Of a DNA stretch of 64,000 nt, positions 1 through 8,831 are shown one piece after another. The notes beneath the pieces were generated by a model. It made no database searches and was not told the origin of the DNA. It saw nothing but the letters and a program-made list of their open reading frames with translations. Source of the stretch: Nocardia vinacea NBRC 16497. GTDB taxonomy: Bacteria > Actinomycetota > Actinomycetes > Mycobacteriales > Mycobacteriaceae. Both the position numbers and the translations under genes were made by a program. Numbering within the stretch: the first letter of the stretch is position 1; each line of letters starts with the position of its first letter. The stretch is from contig NZ_BAGN01000182.1 of the NCBI RefSeq assembly GCF_000308835.1, positions 62,001-126,000 on the forward strand, given 5' to 3'.

Positions 1-315
1 GGAACTTACTCGAACCGGACCGACATTTTGGAGGAGTTCGCTGAGCTGCTGAAACGGATCGAGCTAAGCGGACCGCGAAGGTCAAAGCCGGAGCGGATGC
101 GGACGTCAGGTGGGCCAAAGAAGCTGCTGACACCCGAGGAGACGGCACAGATCGTGGCCAAATACGAAGCCGGCGCGTCGATGGCTCAGTTGAAGGTGGA
201 GCACCATATGGCCAAGCGGACCGTGGCGAAGGTGCTACGGGAGGCCGGGGTGGTGATCAGGTCGCGGGGCGGCCAGCGCCGGTCATCCACCGTCGGGCAA
301 GATCGCAAGGGCTAA
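1..315 (+). CDS. Recombinase-type helix-turn-helix protein, probably 5'-truncated by the window edge
   Basis: The reading frame is open from base 1; the first usable start inside the window is TTG at 28. Residues around 35-75 (LTPEETAQIVAKYEAGASM...MAKRTVAKVLREAGV) form a helix-turn-helix like the C-terminal DNA-binding part of serine recombinases and some transposases. The catalytic domain is not visible and may lie to the left of the window. The 3' end overlaps the convergent helicase gene by about 30 bp. A shortened copy of the same gene lies at 4113-4240. The HTH is clear; calling it a recombinase tail is inference. Confidence 0.55.
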   Translation, partial: GTYSNRTDILEEFAELLKRIELSGPRRSKPERMRTSGGPKKLLTPEETAQIVAKYEAGASMAQLKVEHHMAKRTVAKVLREAGVVIRSRGGQRRSSTVGQDRKG

Positions 316-1473
316 CTGATCATGCCCAGCACATGAGAGACTTTCCTGGAAATCTTGCGGGATTGAAATCTTCAAGGCTAGTTGGTCGCTAGGAGTCCAA
401 ATACGGAGGGAGGCCTTTTCTGGCCTGTCCAGCACAAAGGCCACACTGTGGATAGCGCGAGTAACGCCGACATACAAGCCGCATGCGGATCTTTCCTTCA
501 GGGGATCGCCCTTGTAGAGAAATTTCTTTATTGAACCTGTAGGGAATATGAGTACCCGATCATGGGTAAGCCCCTTCGCCAAACCAAAATTTACCGCTAC
601 AACACCATCGGGCATGGGCGTAGAAACTCTTTCCCGCAAGCATACCGGGTTGAAAGTATCTATGTACTCGCGCACATGATCTTCCGAAATAGCGAAAACA
701 CCCTCGTGGTCGGACGTAGCAGTCTGTTTCGATATAGTTGGCGGAAATTTCTCAGCGGAATCAAAAATTGAATCCGAAAAGGTGGCGATAGCTTGAACAG
801 ACCGCCAGGTATCCGAGGAATTTTCGATACGCAGATGGCCGAGTTCGGCTTGCTCCTCGAACCATCCACGCATGCGAAGGCCCCTATATTCCGGCAAACG
901 CGGATCGTTAGGATTCGTACTAATAAGAGATTGACGAAGATCTCCAACTAAATGGATCACACTGGTTGACTTGAGTAGCGATTCAACAATATCAAGATCG
1001 TAGCCAACCAAATCTTGAACTTCGTCTATGTATATTTCATCATATATGCGTTCAAGTCTCGCAATAACGCTACCTTCAGCGGCATCGGCGATATCTACCG
1101 CAAGCTTTGAAAGGAACATCTTGTATGCGCGCGAGTTTGAATCCAGGAAGCGGTCCACCCCACTGACAACAACAATTCCCCTTGCGTTCTTCGGCGGCGA
1201 ACCGTCAAAATTTAGTCCACTAAGTTGCCGCCCTGGATATTTCAGCGGAAGAAACGGACGAACCCAATGACGCATTAGAAACGCGTACCAACCGCACACG
1301 TCTGGGAGGTTATCGGACCCGCAAACGGCATGGAGGCGTCGCTCAAGGTCACGCTGTCCAGTTTGAGTATAAGTGACGACGAGGCGACGGCGACCCGATG
1401 GACCTCCTGTGCAAGCGTCGATTATGGACTGCGTCTTGCGAGATCCTGCCGCTGCTAGAGTTACTGTATTCAT
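283..1473 (-). CDS. gajB: UvrD/Rep-like helicase, GajB-like partner of the OLD nuclease
   Basis: A 396-residue superfamily 1 helicase. Visible motifs: Walker A AAAGSRKT (residues about 7-14), Walker B YIDEVQD (motif II), GDLRQS (motif III) and YVGVTRA (motif VI, near residue 340). The 1B/2B insertions are short, so it is smaller than classical UvrD and somewhat shorter than Bacillus GajB. The start codon overlaps the stop of the upstream nuclease gene in an ATGA, indicating coupled translation. In Gabija systems GajB binds the GajA nuclease complex and helps trigger DNA cleavage and nucleotide-linked defence. The pairing makes Gabija the best call; another OLD plus UvrD system is possible. 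Confidence 0.8.
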   Translation of the reverse strand: MNTVTLAAAGSRKTQSIIDACTGGPSGRRRLVVTYTQTGQRDLERRLHAVCGSDNLPDVCGWYAFLMRHWVRPFLPLKYPGRQLSGLNFDGSPPKNARGIVVVSGVDRFLDSNSRAYKMFLSKLAVDIADAAEGSVIARLERIYDEIYIDEVQDLVGYDLDIVESLLKSTSVIHLVGDLRQSLISTNPNDPRLPEYRGLRMRGWFEEQAELGHLRIENSSDTWRSVQAIATFSDSIFDSAEKFPPTISKQTATSDHEGVFAISEDHVREYIDTFNPVCLRERVSTPMPDGVVAVNFGLAKGLTHDRVLIFPTGSIKKFLYKGDPLKERSACGLYVGVTRAIHSVAFVLDRPEKASLRIWTPSDQLALKISIPQDFQESLSCAGHDQLALAILPDGG

Positions 1474-3074
1474 GATACGAAGCCAATTGCGTCCGTCAAA
1501 TATTGAGGATACTTGACTGTCAAATTCGACTCCGCGAACGTCAACGCCCAGTCTGTCTTGTGGTCAGTCATCCATTTTTCGGTACCCTTTTCAGAGTCCG
1601 ATATCCCCAACAGCTTACGAAGCTCATTTTCGTCGTTTACCTTCAGAAACTGAGGTTCAAGCGTGTTACCATCCGTAGGATCACTTATAAATACTTCGCG
1701 GAGTCCCTCCTTCAGCCAGGGGGCCAGCGACTTACGCCAGTGGTCAGGATTCTTACCATCATTGTCACGGATTGCTGCAGCTTGACGACCAAGTGCGGTG
1801 CAGAGCTGAAGTCCACGAGCAAGCGATAGACCGGCCATAGACACTACATCGACGCCGAGTTCGATCGGCGTTTTACCTCCATGGGCGTCCCGGAATGCGC
1901 GTTGAAAAACCATCTCATCGGACGGACCTTCGACTAGAATAAGCTTCTGAGCTAGAACAAGCCGAAGAGTGTCGTAACCCGACAGACGTTTGAAGTACTC
2001 CACTGTATCGGCGGACAACATGTCGAACTTTGCACGTACCCCACGATGCAGTAGCACCAATTTATTGAGGCCGAGACGGTTCAACACAAACGAACTATGC
2101 GTGGTCAGGAAGATTTGACGACTCCCCGCCAGGGTTTCGACGCGAGAAATCAGCTTCGTAAGGCTCGTGTGAGAAAGGTGGTTTTCAGGCTCCTCAATGA
2201 GAACAAATGCGGTTTTATCTGCCGATCGGTTCATCGCGAGCGCGACCTTGATTGCAGCTTGCTGCCCCTGGCCAGCCATTGCAAACGGGACATCTGAGAC
2301 CTGTGGAACTATGCTATTTTCCCACGATGCGCTCGCCGACTGATCCAGATGAAGGCCAATCGGTCGGTCGTAGAGGAGCCGACTCTGCTCCGCTATTCGC
2401 GCATTCGCAGATGCTAAGGCATCGGTACTGATTCCATATCGAGCACTCCGATGCGCCACGGAGACTGCGGCTCTCTCTTTCGGCTCGATGAAGTCCGTAA
2501 TCATCTCGCGTGTCTGATGGTCAACACCCGCCGTGGATCGAATCGTACGAGAATCTACTGTGGCGACACCGAGGCACTTTGGCCGCCGCGTGAGCTTCAA
2601 ATCGCTGAAGTCTTTCCACTCGACTTCATACCATTCAGTTGGAAGAATATTTGGACGGCTTTCAGCCTTTACATAATCCGTAAACTCTTCACGGTATGAG
2701 ACAGAGGGGGCGATGCGAATGCGAATACCGGGACATTTCTCTTGAAGAGAGTTGTGAACCCCGAGCATTTCTTGAATGCTGTCGTCGTCATTCGTCAGAT
2801 AGAGTTCGATCAGAATTTCCGGAGGCGGAAGGGGTGAACCAGTACCAAGCGACTCAAAGTATTCCTTGACCTGCGTTTGGTTGAACCAGTATGGGTTTAG
2901 TTCATCCTCCGCCCAACGACCATTTATTCGACCCGTGAGAGCCAGAGAGATCGCTTCAAGTAGCGTAGACTTGCCCGCCTCATTGTCGCCAACGATGATA
3001 TTCGCACCATCATTAGGCTCTAGTTCAAAGTCCTTGAATAAGCGATAGCCTTTTATAACGATGCGAGTAATCAT
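1470..3074 (-). CDS. gajA: OLD-family ATP-dependent nuclease, GajA-like (AAA/ABC ATPase plus TOPRIM)
   Basis: A 534-residue class 2 OLD nuclease. Residues 1-350 are an ABC-type ATPase: Walker A GDNEAGKST near residue 29, signature-like AGQGQQAA, Walker B VLIEEPENHLS, and H-loop LTTHSSF. Residues about 375-480 are a TOPRIM nuclease domain with the acidic LVEGPSDE motif and the metal-binding DND in AAIRDNDGKN. First gene of a two-gene operon; the helicase start overlaps its stop by 4 bp. In Gabija, GajA is a sequence-guided DNA nickase held inactive by nucleotides and released when phage growth depletes them. Length and partner both fit that system. Confidence 0.82.
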   Translation of the reverse strand: MITRIVIKGYRLFKDFELEPNDGANIIVGDNEAGKSTLLEAISLALTGRINGRWAEDELNPYWFNQTQVKEYFESLGTGSPLPPPEILIELYLTNDDDSIQEMLGVHNSLQEKCPGIRIRIAPSVSYREEFTDYVKAESRPNILPTEWYEVEWKDFSDLKLTRRPKCLGVATVDSRTIRSTAGVDHQTREMITDFIEPKERAAVSVAHRSARYGISTDALASANARIAEQSRLLYDRPIGLHLDQSASASWENSIVPQVSDVPFAMAGQGQQAAIKVALAMNRSADKTAFVLIEEPENHLSHTSLTKLISRVETLAGSRQIFLTTHSSFVLNRLGLNKLVLLHRGVRAKFDMLSADTVEYFKRLSGYDTLRLVLAQKLILVEGPSDEMVFQRAFRDAHGGKTPIELGVDVVSMAGLSLARGLQLCTALGRQAAAIRDNDGKNPDHWRKSLAPWLKEGLREVFISDPTDGNTLEPQFLKVNDENELRKLLGISDSEKGTEKWMTDHKTDWALTFAESNLTVKYPQYLTDAIGFVS

Positions 3075-3879
3075 TCCAACTCCATTGTCTCATGAACTCT
3101 TTTTCGCACAAAGCAGACAACAAGATCGCCGAGCTTAACCCCAAACCAACTAACAACAAGCCGAAGAAGGACGAGCTACCCCTTCCGCGTACCCGCACCG
3201 AGGATAGACCCCAGAATGACAGCCGTGTCATTCACTCCAGTGAACATGTTCCAATTTTCCCGTCTGTAGACCAGCAGGAGGCTGACGCCACCGCCGGGCA
3301 ACCGGCATATCTCGTGGTAGGCCAGCTCGAAGGTCGAACAACCGGAGCCAGCTTTCGAAGTTGGACCACAGTCTGTGATTTGCATCACAAATAGGTTTGA
3401 GACTCGGCTAGGTCATCTGCGACGTGGTCCTACCGACATTTGTCCTAGTCAACCGATATACCAGCAACCCCGAAGAAGTACGCCGATGCTCTCCAGCCGG
3501 ATCAGCACAGGATGCCGTGTCGGCGGAACTCGTCTAACTCGCGCGAAGTCGCGGCTGTGCGTCACCTTCGACACCATGAGGGCTATTACCTGCGGCGGTA
3601 GTTCCAGCAATTCGATCATGGCTAGCCCAACGATGTGGGCCAAGGTAGGTGCTTCGCACAGCCAGGCGGGCGGTCGATCATCACCTGGCAGGCGCAGGAG
3701 GTTGCCCAGTAGCACCAAGACGGGTTTCGCCACCACACTGAAGGCGATGCGCCCCGATGTATCCGCGAGCACCGTCCGTGTCCATACTGACGCTGAACCC
3801 ACATACCGAGCAGGTGACGCCGAATCCTTAACTCTCCCAACTCATCACAGTAAATCGCTGTTCGTCGATACGATGGACA
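3075..3879. other. Intergenic stretch without a convincing gene
   Basis: About 800 bp between the nuclease start and a transposase remnant. Open frames on both strands are short, have no ribosome-binding site and no recognisable motif. The first 200 bp must contain the promoter of the nuclease-helicase operon, but no clear -10/-35 pair stood out. The rest is probably decayed DNA tied to the transposase remnant that follows. Confidence 0.4.
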
Positions 3880-4096
3880 GACGTCCGCACAGAAATTCAG
3901 CCCAGTAGGTGCGGGATTTCACCTTCGATGACGACCGCAGTCAGGTCCGCACCGGCCGCACACTGCAGGCGATGGCCACCCTCCGCAACACCTCGACCAG
4001 CCTCATCCGCTGGCCGGCCACACCAACATCGCTGCCGCCCTGCGACATTACGCGCACGACTTCAACCGGACACTCGAACTGTTTGTGACGTGCTGA
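3880..4096 (+). pseudogene. C-terminal remnant of an ISAs1-family transposase
   Basis: Translation of 3880-4012 gives H-R-N-S-A-Q-stop-VRDFTFDDDRSQVRTG and then ATLRNTSTSLIR, which matches the end of ISAs1 transposases (the VRDVTFxEDRSQVRTG and LRNxAIxLxR blocks). There is an in-frame TAG at about 3907 and a one-base loss near 4013; past it the frame reads GHTNIAAALRHYARDFNRTLEL and stops at 4094-4096. Only the last 70 or so residues survive, so the element cannot move by itself. The family assignment rests on this motif memory and is fairly firm. Confidence 0.65.
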
Positions 4097-4112
4097 AACC
4101 CAACAATGACAG

Positions 4113-4240
4113 GGCTCTGGAACCGGACCGACTTCCTACAGAACTTCGGTGAACTGACTGTGGCGAAGGTGCTGCGGGACGCTGATGTGATCATTCGCCC
4201 AACGGGCGGACACCGACGATTAGAGCCAGCCTGGCGAACG
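4113..4240 (+). pseudogene. Internally deleted copy of the recombinase-type HTH gene
   Basis: The translated segment WNRTDFLQNFGEL is followed directly by TVAKVLRDADVIIRPTGGHRR. The first block matches the opening of the frame at the left window edge (NRTDILEEFAEL) and the second matches the end of its HTH (TVAKVLREAGVVIRSRGGQRR). The roughly 50 residues between them are missing. The frame then runs on into the EACC1 gene, so a naive gene call would give a false N-terminal extension to that protein. Probably left by the same rearrangement that truncated the ISAs1 element. Confidence 0.6.
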
Positions 4241-4285
4241 GAGCCTGGCGACCAGGGAAGAGGTGGAGTGCGGCAAGATGGCTGC

Positions 4286-4654
4286 ATGTCGAATCCGAAT
4301 GGGCAGTTGTCGATCCGCACCACCGGCAGTCCGGATGACCTTGTCCAGCTTCTGGATTGGTTCGGGCGTGACGACGCCTTGCGCGGACGGGTACGGCTGG
4401 AGTCACCTCCGATACAAGACGGCCAGATGGGTGACCTCTACCAGGTACTGACAGTCGCTCTTAGCTCCGGCGGGATCGCGACGGCCCTCGCGGGTGCGCT
4501 GAAGACGTGGTTCACCACCCGGCGGTCCGATCTTGTCGTCACCATCTCTCGGCCCGACGGCACCGAGCTGAAAGTTGATGCGAAACACGTGAACTCGCAC
4601 GAGGTGTTGTCCGATCTGACGGCGTTGGTCGAGCCCCGGGATGCGCCGCAATGA
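4286..4654 (+). CDS. EACC1 protein (effector-associated constant component 1), copy A
   Basis: A 122-residue protein starting MSNPNGQLSIRT. It has the form of the small partner found next to caspase, trypsin and other effectors in actinobacterial conflict systems: an N-terminal beta strand, the conserved LVQLLDWFGRDDALRGRV block, a hydrophobic SSGGIATALAGALKTWF helix, then a two-strand VTISRPDGTELKVDA unit. It resembles copy B at 32171-32539 along its whole length, and both are 122 residues. Its stop overlaps the caspase start as ATGA, so the two are co-translated. I chose the ATG at 4286 because the upstream in-frame part belongs to a deleted HTH gene. The exact biochemical role of EACC1 is not known to me. 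Confidence 0.78.
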   Translation: MSNPNGQLSIRTTGSPDDLVQLLDWFGRDDALRGRVRLESPPIQDGQMGDLYQVLTVALSSGGIATALAGALKTWFTTRRSDLVVTISRPDGTELKVDAKHVNSHEVLSDLTALVEPRDAPQ

Positions 4655-6258
4655 CTCGGCGGCCAGATATCGAGGATTCACGAGCGGTACTGATTGGCGT
4701 CAGCCGCTACGACGCCCCCGTACAAACCGAGATAGCCGGACAAGCCAACTCCGGTCGCGGACTGCCTCCGATCAAGTCAGTCGCGCACAATCTCACCGAT
4801 CTTCATCAGCTACTGACTGATGCCGAACAAGGAACCTTCGCCGCCGAGTACTGCACAGTCATCAAGAACCCCAGCGAACAAGGCCAGATTGGTGACGCTG
4901 TCACCACAGCAGCCAGCCAGGCCGACGATGTCCTTCTGGTGTATTACAGCGGTCACGGCCTCGTCGACGCCCGCGGTCGCCTGTACTTGTCGTTGACAGG
5001 AAGCCGTCCGGACAATATCGCTTGGACCGCGCTGCCCTTCGAGAGGTTGCGCGAGGAGATTGCCTCCAGCCCTGCTGCCATTCGCATCCTGATCCTGGAC
5101 TGTTGCTTCTCCGGACGCGCGTTCGAGTCCATGAACGCCGAGTACGCGGAGGACGCCGTCATCGGTCAAATCGACATTGCCGGAACGTACACGATCGCGT
5201 CTTCCGCAGCGAACGAACCGTCCTTAGCCCCGGCTGGTCAGCGAAACACTGCGTTCACGGCGGCGCTGCTGGCCACAGCTCGTCAGCAACCGGGTCTAAC
5301 GCTCGATCAGTTGTTTCCCAGCATCGCACGTCACCTTCAGTCCAATGGCCACCCAGTGCCGCACCGCCGAATCATCGACACCGCAGGTGAACTGGTCCTG
5401 TTCGGACGTATCCAGCAACCGGGGTTGACCAGCAATTCCCTCACCGTCAATTCCGCTCTCTCTAACGGCGACTACCCCGCTCGCACCCTGGTCACGTCAG
5501 TCAATGCCCCGACGCCTCAGGCTGCGGAACCGGTCGTCGAAGAAGCCCGATCCACACCACTCATCTACGCACCTTTGAATGGACCGGTCGAATTCTCATG
5601 GGTAGCCGACTGGGCCCAGTCGACAAGGTATCGAAGTTCGGAGAAGACTTATGTCGAGTTGCATGTCCGGTCTTTGCATGACACGCCGATACCCGCTCGG
5701 GTGATGCGTTCACTGCCTGAACCGCTGATCGGCGCTCTGCGCTCCACAGGAGCTTTGCGCCCCGAGATCGGTGTAACGCCTACGGCGACCAACGATTCGG
5801 TGACAATTGAGTTGCCATTGCGCGAGCCCACCGGATTCAACCATGCCCACCCCAGCGAACTGCGCGGTGTCCGCGTTGACCGCACCGGCCAGTGTTCTGC
5901 ATGGTGGTCGCTACCGGGGGATTTCCTGGGAGCGATCCTGGATGAGCAGGAACTGACAGCAATGATTGCCAGAAATCTTCGAGTGCTCGGCGCAGTGGGC
6001 CCAGCGGAAGTGATGGACTCCTCGGATCGAAAGCAGTACCTCGTCGCGATCGGGTTGGGTGGGCCCACAATGAAGGTCACTGAGGGAAAAGTGACAGGTG
6101 AACCCCGCGACAGAGCGAGCTTCGGTCGGCTCGGTGACCGTGTCGTACGGGTCGATCCGGACGAAAGCGTTTCCGGCGCAGCCCTCGATGAAGGAGCAAA
6201 CCAAATGGCCCAAGTCTTGGCGGAGGGTCTACTCGAAGCGTTCCGTCGAGCTCGATGA
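4651..6258 (+). CDS. Caspase-like (peptidase C14) effector with an unrecognised C-terminal domain
   Basis: A 535-residue protein. Residues 10-250 are a caspase fold: the catalytic His lies in YYSGHG (about residue 99) and the Cys in ILDCCFSG (about 150), followed by TYTIASSAANE and a TAALL helix. A short linker leads to a C-terminal domain (about 300-535) with no transmembrane segment and no motif I know; it is rich in beta strands and may be the trigger-sensing part. Operon with EACC1 upstream (4-bp overlap). Bacterial caspases of this type are thought to cut host proteins and cause dormancy or death on infection; that role here is inference. Confidence 0.8.
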   Translation: MTRRPDIEDSRAVLIGVSRYDAPVQTEIAGQANSGRGLPPIKSVAHNLTDLHQLLTDAEQGTFAAEYCTVIKNPSEQGQIGDAVTTAASQADDVLLVYYSGHGLVDARGRLYLSLTGSRPDNIAWTALPFERLREEIASSPAAIRILILDCCFSGRAFESMNAEYAEDAVIGQIDIAGTYTIASSAANEPSLAPAGQRNTAFTAALLATARQQPGLTLDQLFPSIARHLQSNGHPVPHRRIIDTAGELVLFGRIQQPGLTSNSLTVNSALSNGDYPARTLVTSVNAPTPQAAEPVVEEARSTPLIYAPLNGPVEFSWVADWAQSTRYRSSEKTYVELHVRSLHDTPIPARVMRSLPEPLIGALRSTGALRPEIGVTPTATNDSVTIELPLREPTGFNHAHPSELRGVRVDRTGQCSAWWSLPGDFLGAILDEQELTAMIARNLRVLGAVGPAEVMDSSDRKQYLVAIGLGGPTMKVTEGKVTGEPRDRASFGRLGDRVVRVDPDESVSGAALDEGANQMAQVLAEGLLEAFRRAR

Positions 6259-6382
6259 TGAATAGTCCCGCCATGAAGCGTCTACCTGGACATAGAGGGA
6301 GTGGACGACGATCAGCTTCGGCAGCCATTCGCTGATCTGCACGACGTCGCTGACACCCGTCGAGTCTGGCAGATAGGGCACC

Positions 6383-6979
6383 TCACGAGCAATCAAGCGA
6401 CTGCACCCGTTCGACAATCCGCTGTGGCAACTCCGCCGCCGTCAGCCGGTAGCTTGACCACTTGTCGTGACTGTCCACACTGGCCGACGCGGAGAACCGC
6501 AGTGTGCCTTGTGAAGTCGGCGTTCCCTTGAGTCGGTCGAAATCCCGGCTGGGCACCAGCCACGCCGCGCTGAGCGTGCCGTGCTCGATATCTACCAGGA
6601 TGAACAGGAGATCCAGGTCGTTTCTCGGCCGGAATGTCGCCTGGCGGATCTGTGCCTGCAGCCGGCCGCGGGCCGCCACCGATCCGTCCGACATACGTGC
6701 CTTGACCTGCACTGCCAGCGTCGCAGTGTGATCGCGCAGGTGGAACACCAGGTCGACGCCTTCGTCATCGACGATCGTGGTGGAGACATTCAGTTGGCCT
6801 CGGGTGGCCAGGATGCAGATCGCCGCGACCAGGTACTCGGCCGCTTTGCCCATGCGAGCGGAATCGGCGGACTTCTCCAGATAGCTGGGGCGTTCGTCCG
6901 TGGCGGCCTCTTCCTGCGCGTCATCGAAGCTGCCCGGATCCCCTGTTTCGCCGGTGGCGCCCGGCGGAGAGCCGTTCAT
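6383..6979 (-). CDS. PD-(D/E)XK-like protein coupled to the UDG-like gene
   Basis: A 198-residue protein. After a low-complexity acidic N-terminus (about 1-40), the core reads GKAAEYLVAAICIL (conserved Glu), DDEGVDLVFH (Asp) and LAVQVKAR (QxK), the order of acidic and lysine positions expected for a PD-(D/E)XK nuclease fold as seen in DUF4365-like proteins. The usual Glu of ExK is Gln here, so activity is uncertain. The start overlaps the stop of the upstream uracil-DNA-glycosylase-like gene in an ATGA. A base-excision enzyme feeding a nuclease is the natural reading of the pair, but it is inference. Confidence 0.55.
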   Translation of the reverse strand: MNGSPPGATGETGDPGSFDDAQEEAATDERPSYLEKSADSARMGKAAEYLVAAICILATRGQLNVSTTIVDDEGVDLVFHLRDHTATLAVQVKARMSDGSVAARGRLQAQIRQATFRPRNDLDLLFILVDIEHGTLSAAWLVPSRDFDRLKGTPTSQGTLRFSASASVDSHDKWSSYRLTAAELPQRIVERVQSLDCS

Positions 6980-7725
6980 CGGACCATGCTTGCGACATGT
7001 GCAAAGGCGGCTGCGATGTCGTCGCGGTTCCGGCGACCGGTGTCTTTGTCGACCTGGTTGATCGACAGGGGACCTGGGTGCGCGGTGAACAGAACATCGG
7101 CACCATGAAACCGTCGGTGGTTCTTTCCGACTGAGGCTTCCCAGGCTGGCCAGGTTTGCGACTTACCCATGACAATGACGGCTGCGAGGTCACCGGGCAG
7201 AAGGTCGACCACTTCATCAAGGTAGGGCCGTGCACGCCGCGCCTCAGATCCCAATGTGCGCCGGCCTTTCGCGGGATTGGCGACCCACCACGGAATGACG
7301 TTCCACGGCACGTAATCGGCGTACTGGAGGGATGTTTCCTCGCACAGCTTGTACACGTTGTGCGCAGTCTGGTCGTTGTTGTGCAGGCTGATGAAACCGG
7401 ACTCGCCGTCCGCTGCGCCGGAGGGATCTTGCAGCAGCATTAGCACTTTCGCTCCGTCCGATGCTGCCCGGGGATCGAAGTACGGCACGCTCTCACCGGT
7501 CGCGGTGCGGACATCGTCCACCCACCGGTTCAGCTCACCGATGGGGCCGTCGTAGCGCTCGGCCATCCGATCCTCGACGTTCCGGGGCGTCATGACCTTG
7601 CTCAGCAGTTCACCGCGGTCGTAAGCGATTCGGTTCTTCACACCACGGTAGGAGGGAGGTGCCATGCCGGATGTGTCGGCGGTTGCATGGATGTCGTTAG
7701 CACAGCCGAGTTCCAACGGCGTCAC
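6976..7725 (-). CDS. Uracil-DNA glycosylase superfamily protein
   Basis: Up to 249 residues. The family signs are VLMLLQDPSG (active-site loop A region), HNNDQTAHNVYKLCEET, ADYVPWNVIPWW, LAAVIVMGKSQTW and the leucine-loop-like HPGPLSINQ near the C-terminus. This matches actinobacterial UDG-superfamily proteins rather than housekeeping Ung. Starts at GTG 7725 or ATG 7665 are both possible; the conserved part begins near MAERYDGPIGELNRW. The stop overlaps the next gene by 4 bp. UDG-like proteins that attack modified phage bases are known in defence, which would fit the surroundings, but a repair role is equally possible. Confidence 0.72.
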   Translation of the reverse strand: MTPLELGCANDIHATADTSGMAPPSYRGVKNRIAYDRGELLSKVMTPRNVEDRMAERYDGPIGELNRWVDDVRTATGESVPYFDPRAASDGAKVLMLLQDPSGAADGESGFISLHNNDQTAHNVYKLCEETSLQYADYVPWNVIPWWVANPAKGRRTLGSEARRARPYLDEVVDLLPGDLAAVIVMGKSQTWPAWEASVGKNHRRFHGADVLFTAHPGPLSINQVDKDTGRRNRDDIAAAFAHVASMVR

Positions 7726-7960
7726 CGACGAATGGATGGAAGCCGGAAGCCGCCGGAATTCTTGAGCCGGCAGATCTACTCGTACGGATCGTCTGTCGCG
7801 AAGAAGCGGCGCTTGCAGGTAAGGAAGTTACTCTCGCAGTTGCCAATTCAGGCATGCCTTCGACTCGGCCAATCGCGAGAGGCAACGCGTTGCCCTCGCT
7901 TGCTCGACATGTCAGGGTGGAAACGTCATAGCGACAATATATTTCGGGGGAGGCAAGGCG

Positions 7961-8461
7961 ATGGCGAGTACTCATTGCCACGAGCGCATCGACCGCTGGG
8001 ACGATCATCTGGACGACAACTACACGTTCATGATCGCCGTGCGGGACGTGGTCGGGAACCGGCGGCGGCTGTATGCGGGCACCGTTCAGATCGACGGCAC
8101 GTGCGGCATGATCGACGTCGCCGCGAAGGCTGACCTCGAGGTTAGCGACGACATCATCAGCTACTCACTGCCGTTCGATGCCACTCAGACTGTTGACGAC
8201 ATGGATTCGGTGTCCGGTGATCGGTTTGGCATCATTCCGATGATCGCTGTTCCAACCGTCCTGTTCGATGGGGCGAGTCTGACCCATGAAACATCCGGTC
8301 GTCTTACCGAACAGCGCATCCCGCACGCCTGGAAGATCTCGCGCGCCAACCGCACGGTCGTCACCCGAGACCCGGTCAGTAGCTATGTCACGAAGGTGGA
8401 AAGCTACCGGCACGCCGAGCTGATCGGCGTGCGATCGCTGGTCAGAATCCCGGCGCCGTAA
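7961..8461 (+). CDS. Hypothetical protein, 166 residues
   Basis: No family recognised. The protein starts MASTHCHERIDRW, preceded by the purine-rich GGGGGAGGCAAGG, a good ribosome-binding region. It is probably soluble, with no signal peptide or membrane segment, and carries alternating hydrophobic beta-strand-like stretches (YTFMIAVRDVV, LYAGTVQIDG, FGIIPMIAVPTVLF). It is divergent from the UDG-like gene across about 235 bp. Steady codon use and the ribosome-binding region support a real gene. Confidence 0.5.
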   Translation: MASTHCHERIDRWDDHLDDNYTFMIAVRDVVGNRRRLYAGTVQIDGTCGMIDVAAKADLEVSDDIISYSLPFDATQTVDDMDSVSGDRFGIIPMIAVPTVLFDGASLTHETSGRLTEQRIPHAWKISRANRTVVTRDPVSSYVTKVESYRHAELIGVRSLVRIPAP

Positions 8462-8533
8462 CAAGAGGTCATGGTGCAGATGACGACAAGGCCGCGAGAC
8501 TCAGCAGCGATTGGACCGCCATCGTTGGACTCG

Positions 8534-8790
8534 CTACGCAAGCGGTGATTCCAAGCCGAGGCGTTTGCCACTTGGACTAAATCCGACTCGCGTTGATGCC
8601 ATCACAATCTGCTGGGACAACTCAGATGCCTTGTCCTGGTAGGCCGGATCGCGTACTCCCATGAGGGTTAGCCGAAAGATCAGAGTCGGCCACAGGTAGA
8701 GGGCGGTGCGGACCCGGCCGCAACACCGACAACGAAGCGTCGCTCTGAACCCATGCCCGAGAAACGGCGGGCCGCCACGAGTTCGACGTC
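8534..8790 (-). pseudogene. Possible tail of a decayed gene
   Basis: On the minus strand one frame ends with a natural-looking stretch (ALYLWPTLIFRLTLM, ASELSQQIVMASTRVGF) and stops at 8534. It has no start or ribosome site of its own, and upstream it runs antisense-free into the DUF4096 gene in another frame. It may be the surviving end of a gene truncated when the neighbouring gene arrived. Weak evidence. Confidence 0.25.
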
Positions 8791-8831
8791 TTCGGCGTGC
8801 CACGACCGAGGATGTCGGTGGAGCGGCGATA

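Noticed and set aside
3375..3908. 177-codon plus-strand frame
   Set aside because: Composition is irregular, no ribosome site, and its end runs into the ISAs1 transposase remnant in a decayed frame.
4106..4285. Longer EACC1 protein beginning at ATG 4106
   Set aside because: The extra part is the deleted HTH gene; the second EACC1 copy has exactly the length obtained from ATG 4286.
5022..5390. Arg/His-rich open frames opposite and within the caspase, transposase and ligase genes
   Set aside because: They are overlapping frames inside strongly supported genes, with compositions typical of shadow frames.
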